A DNA stretch of 64,000 bases, from contig JAMWFC010000113.1 in assembly GCA_027475525.1 (NCBI GenBank), forward strand, positions 1 to 64,000, written 5' to 3'. The position numbers were made by a program, and so were the translations under genes. The notes beneath the pieces were generated by a model. It did no database searches. It saw nothing but the letters and a program-made list of their open reading frames with translations, and was not told where the DNA came from. Source of the DNA: Macrolepiota albuminosa (taxonomy: Eukaryota > Basidiomycota > Agaricomycetes > Agaricales > Agaricaceae). Numbering within the stretch: the stretch's first letter is position 1; each line of letters begins with the position of its first letter. Positions 56,401 through 64,000 of this stretch are shown piece after piece.

Positions 56401-57705
56401 AGGAGGCAGTACATGGTAAACCTTTTCAACGGGAGATTCAAAAGCGATCAAATGTGCGTTCATTTTGCTGAGACCCGAGGACGACACATGTGTGAAACAG
56501 AGAGACCTGCGTACTTTGGCGACAAGGAGCTGTTCAACCCAATTTAAACGGGATAAAACAACTGGAACAGCACCAATCCAAAAACCGTTTGCAAGTGCAT
56601 ACTTAGGAACTTTGCCCTTCAACAATGGGATCCTGCACTCTGAACAGACAGAATTGCATCTATGATCCAACACCGGGCCTTTTATTTCTCTCACAGATTC
56701 CGTTCCTGAACGCCTCTCCACTCTGGTAACTCCTTTGGCGGATAACACACCGAGAAACCCTTTCATACTTTTTAGAGTATGCATATCCTTAACTGGGCGC
56801 AGCAAACCACAAACAGCGCAACCACTCTCTTCTAATTGCGCTGGACCTGTTTCGTTGCAAAAGTCGCGTATGATTTGAGTAGTTAGGCTTGGTGTAAGAG
56901 GCGCAGGAGGAAATTCGGGCTTGTCAGGGCCCCGAACATCTGCCTCAAGAACAACTTCATACTTTTGATTACGCACTACAGAGCGTCTCAGCGTGTTTCT
57001 TGCTTGTGAACTGAGTTCAGCCGTCAATACAGTAGACCAACTAACGCATTTCGAGCAACTGTGAGAATTAAATAAATCACTTGGATGTGACGCTCTAAAA
57101 CGCTTAGGCAGCACAATCCCATGTATACGCGCTACGGATCGTAGCTGCTTCAATGTGAGATGTTGTGAAAGGGTAGACAAAGGCAGCCTAGCATGCACGT
57201 ATCCTGCAGCAATCGGGTACGACAGCAAACCTACATCATCTGCATGATTGATGAATTTGAATACGTGTCGCGGGTTGTGTTTGCCCTGACTCGCGTCGAT
57301 GTACGTATCTACTTGTGCAAAGGAGAACGCATAGGTTTTACCACCGCCTATAGGTCGCCTGAGGACACGTTTAGGTTTACGAAGCGATCTTTGACGTCCG
57401 AGGGACTTGCGCGCGGACAATCGACCACTCCTACGGGAAGCTCTAGACGCAGATAGATGCGAATACCCTGATATTCTAAGTCCAGGTACCACAAACGATT
57501 TTACTGCAGAAAGGGTTGAGCTAATAACGATGTGTTGGTCCAAACAAGGCCACGTATCAGGCAAACGGTATCCACGCAGTAAGGTTTCGACAGCAAACGT
57601 AACATTACATACATTGTTCCTCATCATGCGGTTACACAATATAGGACCTAGGTGGCATCGGCGCAGGCACGCTAGAAAATCGTGACGGGACATGAGGGAT
57701 CGCAT
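50485..57705 (-). CDS. Giant Helitron-type HUH Rep, Pif1 helicase and cysteine-peptidase-like protein
   Basis: One uninterrupted frame, open from 58176 (2,563 codons). I prefer the ATG at 57705 (MRSLMSRHDFL) because upstream codons translate a 27-nt repeat. Residues counted from 58176: basic region about 240-290; Cys-rich domain with SCSKC, CAVCGLL and CSECRIPLLKGKVPKYALA about 380-560; Helitron N-terminal domain with MFPWLFPYGFGGPG about 780-800; HUH motif LTLHLHMLLW, His 987 and 989; two-tyrosine motif YVTKYITKS, Tyr 1225 and 1229; Pif1 helicase with Walker A GGMGGTGKT, Lys 1699, FFDEVSML and FAGDFAQLPPV; C-terminal YTALSRS. A ubiquitin-hydrolase-like tail carries LNSCAYDSVL (Cys 2310) and GNSHFSSRY (His 2510) followed by WYHDG. 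All motif residues are present. This suggests rolling-circle replication linked to a deubiquitinase- or Ulp-like activity; the latter is inference. Confidence 0.88.
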   Translation of the reverse strand: MRSLMSRHDFLACLRRCHLGPILCNRMMRNNVCNVTFAVETLLRGYRLPDTWPCLDQHIVISSTLSAVKSFVVPGLRISGYSHLSASRASRRSGRLSARKSLGRQRSLRKPKRVLRRPIGGGKTYAFSFAQVDTYIDASQGKHNPRHVFKFINHADDVGLLSYPIAAGYVHARLPLSTLSQHLTLKQLRSVARIHGIVLPKRFRASHPSDLFNSHSCSKCVSWSTVLTAELSSQARNTLRRSVVRNQKYEVVLEADVRGPDKPEFPPAPLTPSLTTQIIRDFCNETGPAQLEESGCAVCGLLRPVKDMHTLKSMKGFLGVLSAKGVTRVERRSGTESVREIKGPVLDHRCNSVCSECRIPLLKGKVPKYALANGFWIGAVPVVLSRLNWVEQLLVAKVRRSLCFTHVSSSGLSKMNAHLIAFESPVEKVYHVLPPPRADMDDVLAILFTGPCQPTGEDLKRLPLLVRRNAVKQALEWLKLNHSAYTDIEICDSNLDDYPEDTPPVKVVYKESLEENRTVDPAVYKVDGDNGVSAGDCPFVVHGLTGESLSAKTKDELKGIALKHWHSNGKALLVGHSSRPVNWMKDATVYPQMFPWLFPYGFGGPGCVKGCVSVKVHKGNLLMYHDKRFQRDTGFPFAAFSHEQIRAATTGGFLAIERNDFAHIAERIASLDVELLKSMADRMAKGEIIKPTNQEEQKCFKVIEDVDAVSGRIDGSPITKKHMRNEIWSLVIDKGAPSWFITLSPVDIRHPICLYYAGDNIKFEPDVLLPSDTAYRLIARNPVAGARFFHFMVSAFIKHVLGVDTEHEGLYGHTSAYYGTVEQQGRLTLHLHMLLWLRGSLSPEEARRKIMDPSSDFQRALVEYLESAFTGDFLTGTMDQVIDNIEKSKKMPEYIDPTRTMPQPPPPDHLCRSKQETSINRLPVPTARDASTDSIPDAGQSDPQALPQECVGCEETSNWWTQFRNTVDDIVFRSNVHTCHTSYKKDGSKKLGKENKGCLDNKWGRCKARFPKELFQQTEVDPLTGALNMRKAEPWLNTFTASLSYLFRCNTDVTSLRSGTAVRGVLLYVTKYITKSSLKTYTAFEAVGTVLTKYQDIVNGPLPQQEKARSLMTKMANVMSAKSEMGSPMICMYLLGNPDHYTDHKFTNLHWPSFVREVKRAWPEDQPTDSSYGSDKIAIIRKKGRVVGLSPVFDYIYRGIELRNMTLYEWASRCERVKSTRRGNKSSKSKTANTLTVNFTDDHPLSDSHATLVYPPGQKRVPNFIGPTLPRRDKGDRDEYCVTMLTLFKPWRSGADLKNKYDLWSAAFDSHHFTERQLCLMANMNIKYECMDARDDFYAQLKRGGMAFPGMDNSVSNIRDIEQKDYVDDEDNGQPEDYGIDLDCSNEIGKTELKRRRDMAIMTSTMTNLNWDKPVMAQTSPDTTKHSPSVSDMPGTYWRHKVSETRASILKDRQKDMLSVREQRVGRSDEQNKPGIVEVCDRSFLEKKHLNIKWEPTISEITTSFNLNEEQTRAFRIVANHAATSNPEQLRMYMGGMGGTGKTQVLKALSQYFAARGESHRFAVVAPTGTAASLLGGSTYHYLFGINDMVRDSPAQLAQVKSRLIGVQYVFFDEVSMLSCRDMYKISARLTQITGLSHLPFGGMNMVFAGDFAQLPPVTGRENAALYSRSVGMRSIDLNEQKAALGKAVWHQVTAVVILRQNMRQTMQSPDDKSFRTALANMRYRACTKDDIQFLESRRVSNLSDSSLLNDDFRNVSIITAHNIDKDAVNVVGSSRFALESGLELTDFFSEDTVLDKGDESTCKGKGRGASGRNRVPLHSSIQNILWEQPPSSTSGQVAGKLSLCVGLPIIIKTNIATELCITNGQEGYVYGWKSCTGSVGQRMIDTLFVKLKNPPHHVQIEGLSEDVVPITRSTVSTECSLPNDQKITISRSQVEILVNYAITDYASQGKTRPFNPVDLFKCQSHQAYYTALSRSATAAGTIIIRGFDRTVIQGKATGALRQEFRDLELLDEITRLRYVGKLPKGFHDAPRRSDLIASFRRCKSDTYFPPHLHPSLRWSKNDQFDDSGYIDINWHIISRERPLQERPLPKNTFVPARGAKVYKDPCSTGKRKIQEDIEHGPSKRRRLSHADSLSILQGTCPPFACSWKLNSCAYDSVLSIIYNLWREDPLEWSRKLSTSSPRLNKHLVKDFHSIAPGDHEALEETREWLRTKLSQRNHREFPFGEYTSVHSLINELSVNASDVLDSFMVCPAHHATARRRVKSKSVMIILTPGRPSIREHVDDFWCYTSTRCDSCARRLIKVSQFLMAPPIVYFDISSVSVNVDKRLEITTVDSASVSKYILKGVIYFGNSHFSSRYVSASNESWYHDGLTTGHKMIRESESTSSIDMSKCNSRTATLAVYIRTE

Positions 57706-58297
57706 CACAAAAAGTCGCGTTATCCTGCATCGTTTGAACGTCGCCGGAACAGTCGAAAATCTACAATAATATAACCAGGGCATATAGAACCGAAAAAAAA
57801 CATAGTATCGATTAGGTATGTTGACCCTAAAAAAGGAAAATACCCAATGCGTGTGTGTCCTGTTGCCCATGGAGTCTTGAATTGCAAGGTATGTGCACTG
57901 ATTTGTGCACATATCAAACCGTACAGTAGTATGGCATTCTGTATAGGTACGATAGCATCGTTCAGTATCACGGATCGAGCATCGCTCAGTATCATAGATC
58001 GAGCATTGCTCGGCGTTCGACAGAACACATAGGTATCGAGAGCGCGCGGGTTGAATTACTGTAGGCTCCCTGTCGACCGTACATGAGATATGTCGCACCA
58101 AATTAGATACGTGCATACCTTGTGAACGATGCATATTTAAAAACAACGAGCAATATATGGACTGATAGCCAGGCACCGTACACAGACAATCTCATCGTTG
58201 AAATCAATTCACGAGTACAAAACAAGTTACATATGAAGCAACCATCACTATAGTCACCTGATCTAATATTACATCACAACTCGAAACCATCGATGGA
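57706..58297. other. 5' flank of the helicase gene, open on the minus strand to 58176
   Basis: It includes an imperfect 27-nt repeat (GATCGAGCATCGCTCAGTAT-like units, about 57960-58015). The open frame across it looks like repeat translation, but an in-frame ATG at 58176 means an extended N-terminus cannot be excluded. Confidence 0.5.
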
Positions 58298-58651
58298 GCG
58301 ATAGCTTACATAAACCATGTCCAGAGTAGCAGCTTATATAAACCATTGTTGGGGCGACAGCTTACATAAACCACTGCTGGAGCGACGGCTTACATAAACC
58401 ACCGCGAGAGCCATAGCTTACATAAACCATTGCTGGAGCGATGGCTTATATAAACCACTGCTAGAGCAACAGCTTACATAAACCACCGCTAGAGCAATAG
58501 CTTACATAAACCATTGCTGGAGCGACGGCTTACATAAACCACCGCTAGAGCAACAGCTTACATAAACCACCGCTGGAGCAACAGCTTGCATAAGCCACTG
58601 CTAGAGCGACAGCTTACATAAACCACTACTAGAGCGACAGCTTACATAAAC
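58298..58651. repeat. Middle block: about 12 tandem units of a 28-30-bp repeat
   Basis: Units of the form AGCTTACATAAACCACCGCT+AGAGCAAC (28-30 bp) repeat about a dozen times with scattered substitutions. It lies upstream of the helicase gene, in the same orientation as the block at 63.8 kb and opposite to that at 50.3 kb. 58652-58880 holds no gene. Confidence 0.9.
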
Positions 58652-58884
58652 AAGCATTAACACAGTAACCGAAGGTAACGCGACGAAAGATTCAAAGCAC
58701 GTTGGAAGTACAATTAAATCCAGTGGGGTAACAAACCATTTATACATAGATTTGCCGAAGAAAAGATTATTCACTCAGTGAACAAACGGTCAAACAAACA
58801 ACGGCTCAACAAAAAGTCTGTCTATATCGAGACTATCAAAACAACGCAACACAAAAACGACTGCTAAAAGTAACAAGTAACGTC

Positions 58885-58966
58885 CGATGGCTAGATGGCT
58901 AAGGTCACAACTGATGTCACAATCCGCCCGTCTGCACTGTGCCTCCCAGGCGGAAGGTCGCCGAAT

Positions 58967-59009
<43 letters not shown>

Positions 59010-59010
59010 G
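58885..59010. other. tRNA-like box A segment followed by a run of about 37 T
   Basis: GATGGCTAGATGGCTAAGG resembles the A box of Ser/Leu tRNAs (TGGCNNAGTGGTTAAGG). About 85 bp later comes a homopolymer of about 37 T (58972-59008). No T-arm consensus or cloverleaf is found. Alternatively, on the minus strand, it is an A-run downstream of the 59053-61582 gene. Homopolymer length is also prone to sequencing error. Confidence 0.3.
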
Positions 59011-59052
59011 CACAGTCGACCAACAAGGACAAAGGAGCGGCGAAAGCAGGAA

Positions 59053-61582
59053 CTACTTACGCCCCTTGGACTTGGCCTTCCCCTTAGTGGCACCGGCGCG
59101 GTCCACCACAAGAGCAGGTTCAACAAGACGCATCACGTAAGTAGGGTCGTGCAACACAATGACAAACAGCAAGTTCAAGGTGAGATACCTGAAAAACGTG
59201 AGAACATATTCAAACACAACGAACACCAACGTACTTGTGACCACCGGACTCATACCAGTTGGCACTAAAACCAACACTGACGACAGAACTTTCCGGAACC
59301 TCAACATTGTTGTTTTCGTATGGACGCCAAGAAGGAAGAGAATCAAAGTCACTGGGCGTAAAACGGAACGGTTGACCGGTTTCTACCCTGCCGTCATACA
59401 CAGGCACTGAGAAAATGTTAGAACACCATCTGGAAACGAGCATAACAAGAACCTTTTTGATCAAACTCAACGACCGGCTTATACAGATCGGCAACCCCAG
59501 CCGATTTGAACACAGGAGCATCCATCTCGGTAAACATTGAGTTACTCTTTATACCGGAGGGCCTCTTGGACTTAGGGGTCGCGTACCCACCGTCTGAAGT
59601 CACATCAAATGCAGAACCAACAAAAACAACGAATCACGACTCACCAACATTGTATGTAGGGGTTTTACCCTCACCTCTAGTAACAAATGCCACACCATTA
59701 CCAGAAATAGTACCTCGAACACCGTCCGGGAGGTTGAAAACACAACCCAAAACAGCAAACTGGCGAAGAGACTCTTGATGGAATTCAACAATCTCGATAC
59801 GATGCTGACCATACTTGTCAGACGGACTCCCAACAAGAACAGAACTGTCAAATAAATGCGAGGCAGTTACCACTCCAGAGGTAATACAGACACAGAAGGG
59901 ACCCGTCAAATCCCGAAGAGCCAATCGCTGCTTCGGGGCATTGAGTTGGACAGGGTCAGTCCTGGCCAAGTTAACGTAGAAGGCGTGACGATTGAATAAA
60001 AGAGAAGACGACAACGAACTGTTGAAAAAGTCATACATAAGAACAGAAAAAAATACAAAACAAGAAGCAAAACGCACGTCCAATTGTCTTCATTCATATG
60101 CTCAGCAACAACACCAATGCGCGCGTAACGGATTTTACCGTCACTGTTCATTTTGTCATATCCAAAAGGCTGGATTATGAGTTGTTTCCTGACGACAAGT
60201 TGAGTAAATGCAAGCAAAATAGTAGACGTTGGTCCGCACTTAAGGAACGGCAGTCCTTGATAAGTCGACACCATAAACTTTTCTTGGATAGAAGGCTGCA
60301 TGACCGCATCCACTGCAAGCTCTTCCGCAGGATCGAGACAAGGATCAATGCTGCAGCAAGACATCAACAAATGAGGTACAGAGACGAAGGGAAGAAAATA
60401 AAATAAAATAAACATACGGTTCAACAGCATCTGAGCGGACAATCGAAAGCGGAGCAGCCAAAGCAGACGAAACGGGGACGGGAGGCACGGGAGACTCGCC
60501 ATCTTCCGACAATCCATAATCGGGAGCAGAACTATCATCGACAATAAAGTCCGATAGCGTGTCACTATTATTGTCCGCAACATCCCAATCGTCGATGTTA
60601 TCATCGCCCGCCGTGACAACAAGAGGCTTCTTAACAAGCGGTCTAGGTACGGGCCGCTTAGCAATCCTATACCAAAGCGAAAAGAACAAAATGAGCACAA
60701 GCAAATAACAGAAGAAACAATCCACACTGACACAACAGGCAAGTCATCATCGTCATCGTCAGACAAGTCAACAAGTTTTTTGGGTGCAAATTCGTCATCC
60801 AAATTCGGACTAGCGGCCTTGGCCGCAGCTCCGGCACGCGACCTTTTAGGGCTTGACTGGCTCGCAAACAAAGCCTTCTCCGTCATGGTACGGGAGCGCC
60901 TTGAGAGTGCAAAACATAAGGCAAACCGCGCATGAACGCGAACAAATCAGAAATCACGTACACAGCACGACCACTTGACAAGGTCGCATCTTCAGCAGTC
61001 AATCCAGCCATAGCCCGACTACATAGCAGCAGTCAAGCAAAGTAACAAGGAAAACGGAGATACAAACATGACAGGTGTATCAACGGACGGAATAGACACA
61101 GCCCTCTTTTTCTTGGGCGACGGCGTGGCAGGAACACTAACAGAACTGACACCAAGACATTAAGTAAAACGATAGTCACAAATACAACAAGTAACACACG
61201 AACCCATCATGCGAAGCAGAAACCTTTCGCTTAGACGGCGACCCGCCGTCAATAGACCTAAATAACATTAGCATTACAGATTACAACACGAAAAGAGTAC
61301 TCACCCAGCAGATGGTTCGCCTGTTTCAGATCCAGAAGCTGTCGCCGCAGAAACGCTATCAAATATGCTACAATAAGCAAATTAGCAAGACCAACCGGAA
61401 CTGAAAGAGCCGTACACACGCTTGCAACCTATCCGCACTCCTGCACCGAGGACAACAAGTTTTTTTCTTTAAAAAAAAAAAAAAAAAAATCAAAGACACC
61501 AATATAAAACACACATGGTCTTGAGTTGGTCAACAAGTGTCTGAGCCTTATTCTCTTCAGACTTTATCTTGCGAGGGGGCAT
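59053..61582 (-). CDS. 13-exon acidic/basic protein of unknown function (about 620 aa)
   Basis: I could join thirteen exons in frame from MPPRKIKSEENKAQTLVDQ (ATG at 61580-61582) to KSKGRK-stop (59053-59055). The N-terminal third has short, Ser-rich exons with basic clusters (SPSKRKVS, PSPKKKRAVS) and an acidic patch (LVDLSDDDDDDLPVV), then KRPVPRPLVKKP and a long acidic linker. The probable folded part is in exons 9-10: SIQEKFMVSTYQGLPFLKCG, LVVRKQLIIQPFGYDKMNSD, ALRDLTGPFCVCITSG and HRIEIVEFHQESLRQFAVLG. The C-terminus has PYENNNVEV and a basic tail KGKAKSKGRK. Introns are 45-90 bp; a 17-T run is in the first. The charge pattern suggests a nuclear protein. I do not recognise a characterised family. 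It shares a 747-bp divergent promoter region with the plus-strand gene at 62330. Confidence 0.75.
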
Positions 61583-62329
61583 GGGTTCGTATAGTGACAC
61601 AAAACACACAGAGAAAAAAGAGGAGGCGGAGAGGGGATTATCAAGGAGAGTGGACAAAGGACACTTATATAGAGCAGCAAGCTGCACGTCGCATCAAGGA
61701 GGGAAAGACAGTATAACGTAAAGAACGGTGTATCCCTTTCTTCGAACAAAATAAAATTAAGTAGAATGAAAATTTCAGTAAGACAAGATTCACAGAAGGC
61801 ACAGCGGGACCTTTTAGATAGAACACAAGCATTGCAGATCCACAACTCGTAACGTTGTACCTTAATAGCCGTAACCTCAGAAGGGCAACACACTAGAGAT
61901 TCACCAATGAGAGGACAAAGAAAGAGAGACAGAGGAACATCATAAGGTCTGTCCCTGAACAGTTGAGGATGATAAAACGAAGCCAGAAACGAAGCCAGAA
62001 ATTAATGTACCACTGGAGACAGACTACGGGAAGCGTCACGATGACAGGCACAGAAGGTACCAAACAACCGAAGTGCATATACCAAAAAAGACGAAGCCGA
62101 TAGGAAGGAAACGAGTTGGGTATGGGATAGGTAAACCAAGATACGTCACGTCATACACAGGAAAACAGTCGAGGCACTCACTGATCACTTCCTGATACTA
62201 TAAAGAATACACAGATAGCACAACAGACTAGAAGGATATCAAGACACAGCAGCAATACAATGTACGTCTAGCCACTGTCCGACAGGTGTATTATACTGAC
62301 AGAGCCACAGTAGATATATCATAACAAAA
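61583..62329. other. Divergent intergenic region
   Basis: It separates the starts of the 59053-61582 (minus) and 62330-63496 (plus) genes and should hold both promoters. No other gene. The minus strand reads TATATAAGTG about 85 bp upstream of the minus-strand ATG (TATATAG at about 61666-61672), a possible TATA element. Confidence 0.5.
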
Positions 62330-63496
62330 ATGACCTTAGGAGCAGATTACGACACAGAGGCAGCAAGTAAGCAACGTTTACAGACATCTCAACATCAGTA
62401 GACTCATCACGCAACCAAGAAACTGCGATTGAGAAAGCCATACGCAAAGGAGAAGAAGAAAACGACGTTATGTTGACCAGCGTCGCAAACGTAAGTAACC
62501 AAACCGCACACCGTATGTCGGACTATCAACATACAAGACATAACAGGAACCAAGATGGGCAGAAGCCATTAAGACAAAAGAAGTAAATAAGCCTCACTCA
62601 TGGCGACTAGTGTACGTCCATGAAGACGGCGATATATCAGACGAGGAGTTGGTTTTCACGGTATACGGAGCCATAAGCGAAAAGGATCTCCTGCCACTGA
62701 AAAGAGAAACACGCATGAGGTGCGTTCAATGAGATCCAACAGAACAGAGTCTAATCACATAAAGCAGCGACTACAGACGACTGAAATACATGAAGCAATA
62801 CGTGAAGCTGGACGGCCTAGGAACAAAACATTTCGACGATGCAATGATAGGAGCAACGGAGATTAACAAGCACTTCGAACTTGAATTCTCAGAAGGCCGT
62901 CTCGAATGCTGGTATAACGCGTTCCTCGGACAGCAAGAAAGATCACTAGACATCGCGAACAGGATATTTACACCGACATGCGATGTAGAGAAGAACGAAC
63001 AACACATTCCCATGGACAGGGAACTAGACCCGTACAATCTCACAGAGAAAATAAGGCAGAAAGGGTTCATGATTACCGAAGACAACGTGGTCCAATTTTC
63101 GAAGATGAAGGTAAATGAAGGGAACAGGACAACGTAAGTACAACACAATAGAGCAACACACAAAACTGAAGGAAACTTAAGATACGAACATTACAAGCCG
63201 GAAAGATTCCGAGTGGGAGACCTCGTTTCTGTCCAGCTATCTTTCCAGATTGTTAACCTGGCGGGTGGGAAACTCAAAATGCTTCTCGTATTGAGATCCA
63301 TGACTCTTATCGAGCACCGGTCTAGCTTCATAAAAGTGAGCGACAAAGCAACACAGTAAACACACTGATAAACACCCCACAGAACGTAGTATCCAACGAA
63401 GGGACCAAGAACAAACTGAAGAGAAAGCTGAGAGACATTTCAGACAAGGGCCAGAACAGAATGGACGTAGACGCATCAGGCAACGGCAACCAATGA
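62330..63496 (+). CDS. Hypothetical protein, about 311 aa, type expanded in Agaricomycetes
   Basis: Six or seven exons, all joinable in frame: MTLGADYDTEAA (62330 on), an intron ending TCAACATCAG, IDSSRNQETAIEKAIRKGEE, an intron (GTAAGT...CATAACAG), EPRWAEAIKTKEVNKPHSWR, an intron (GTGCGT...CATAAAG), SDYRRLKYMKQYVKL, TKHFDDAMIGATEINKHFEL, ECWYNAFLGQQERSLDIANR, PMDRELDPYNL, an intron (GTAAGT...ACTTAAG at about 63136-63181), KPERFRVGDLVSVQLSFQIV, KMLLVLRSMTLIEHRS, an intron ending CCCCACAG, and a basic tail KNKLKRKLRDISDKGQ. From memory, proteins with a GQQERSLD motif and an FRVGDIVE.Q.SF domain are frequent in mushroom genomes and uncharacterised. A role alongside mobile elements is inference from the neighbourhood. 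Confidence 0.8.
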
Positions 63497-63811
63497 TTAC
63501 ATCGATCAAAAAGCCTTCAATTGCGACCACGACACTCGGATCTCATTCGCTTTGTCACATTGTCAATAACGGCCTCGTTGATCTTTGCCAATCGCATATA
63601 GTTTCGACTACGATTCACAGACACTTGCTTGGGTCTGACTATATTGTCGTCCTGCTTCCTTCCCTAACGAGTCCACTGGACCCGTATTTTGTTTCTCCCT
63701 CATCCACCGATCCTTCTCGTTTTAGTCGCTTTTATAGTATTCCCGCATCATCACATTACCAAATACACTGCATTTGCCCGCAAATGTAATATCACAAACA
63801 AACAACCGCGA

Positions 63812-63885
63812 AGGCTTACATAAACCGCAGCTGGAGCGACGGCTTACATAAACCATAGCTGGAGCAACAGCTTACAGAGCAGCAA
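63812..63885. repeat. Right block of GCTTACATAAACC repeats
   Basis: About three units: AGGCTTACATAAACCGCAGC..., GGCTTACATAAACCATAGCT (63841 on) and a degenerate one. It is inverted relative to the block at 50.3 kb. It lies downstream of the 62330-63496 gene, mirroring the position of the left block downstream of the helicase gene. 63497-63811 and 63886-64000 show no gene. Confidence 0.8.
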
Positions 63886-64000
63886 CTTACATAATGTCAA
63901 CTTACATAACCAGCGGCCAGGAATTTGTTTCTATTTTCTTTTGACGCGACCCCAACTTGTACATATTTTATTCACTTTCGTACTTCTTCACTTTTGTTGT

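Noticed and set aside
57706..58176. N-terminal 157 residues of the giant helicase frame
   Set aside because: The encoded YDTERCSIRDTERC pattern comes from a 27-nt repeat and lacks the character of the rest; kept only as a possible extension.
61472..61490. A-run considered as a retroposon tail
   Set aside because: It lies in the first intron of the 59053-61582 gene, where on the coding strand it is a T-run within the intron.

Overview
The window looks like nuclear DNA of an agaricomycete (mushroom-forming basidiomycete). Genes are dense in short (about 47-60 bp) GT-AG introns. There is a chitin synthase export chaperone, a GH11 xylanase, two BTB proteins, Helitrons, Ty3/Gypsy, Tad-like LINE and pogo remnants, and several spliced proteins of types I associate with families expanded in Agaricomycetes. 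All gene models were read by eye; splice sites were chosen by GT/AG, frame and homologous continuity.

Layout. 0.8-4.3 kb: a spliced nuclear-type protein and a poorly resolved membrane protein gene. 4.44-13.35 kb: a CpG-depleted repeat graveyard holding a LINE remnant, a decayed DNA copy of part of the CHS7 gene found at 18.7-19.9 kb, a pogo transposase relic, and a Ty3/Gypsy element whose gag-to-RNase H part is inverted relative to its integrase and LTRs. 13.5-15.75 kb: a younger solo LTR and the right LTR of the Gypsy element. 15.9-21.0 kb: ordinary genes (BTB protein, CHS7, second BTB protein). 22.3-34.75 kb: three Helitron units head to tail on the minus strand (a 3'-truncated one, a full-length one with one nonsense codon, and a short non-autonomous one carrying a 61-bp minisatellite). 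35.2-39.1 kb: a small secreted-protein candidate and the GH11 xylanase. 39.3-43.1 kb: a second CpG-depleted block, a decayed Helitron relic with a CpG-rich solo LTR inside it. 43.4-63.9 kb: a short basic protein, a 12-exon JmjC protein gene, a very large HUH/Pif1 helicase ORF with a C-terminal cysteine-peptidase-like domain, a 13-exon acidic/basic protein, and a 311-residue protein.

The most interesting structures are: (1) the approximately 2,400-residue HUH-Y2-Pif1-peptidase protein, with all recognisable catalytic residues in place, inside a 13.6-kb interval whose two ends carry inverted copies of a GGTTTATGTAAGC-type repeat (23 of 24 bases matching between the ends) together with two uncharacterised genes, with a JmjC gene just outside; (2) an AUG-free chain of tandemly duplicated micro-exons in the Helitron 5' leader, ending in a start codon that splicing creates (AT|G) in both Helitron copies; (3) direct within-window evidence for a CpG-directed mutation process, because decayed and intact copies of the same sequences (CHS7 fragment, LTR pair, Helitron ends) can be compared.
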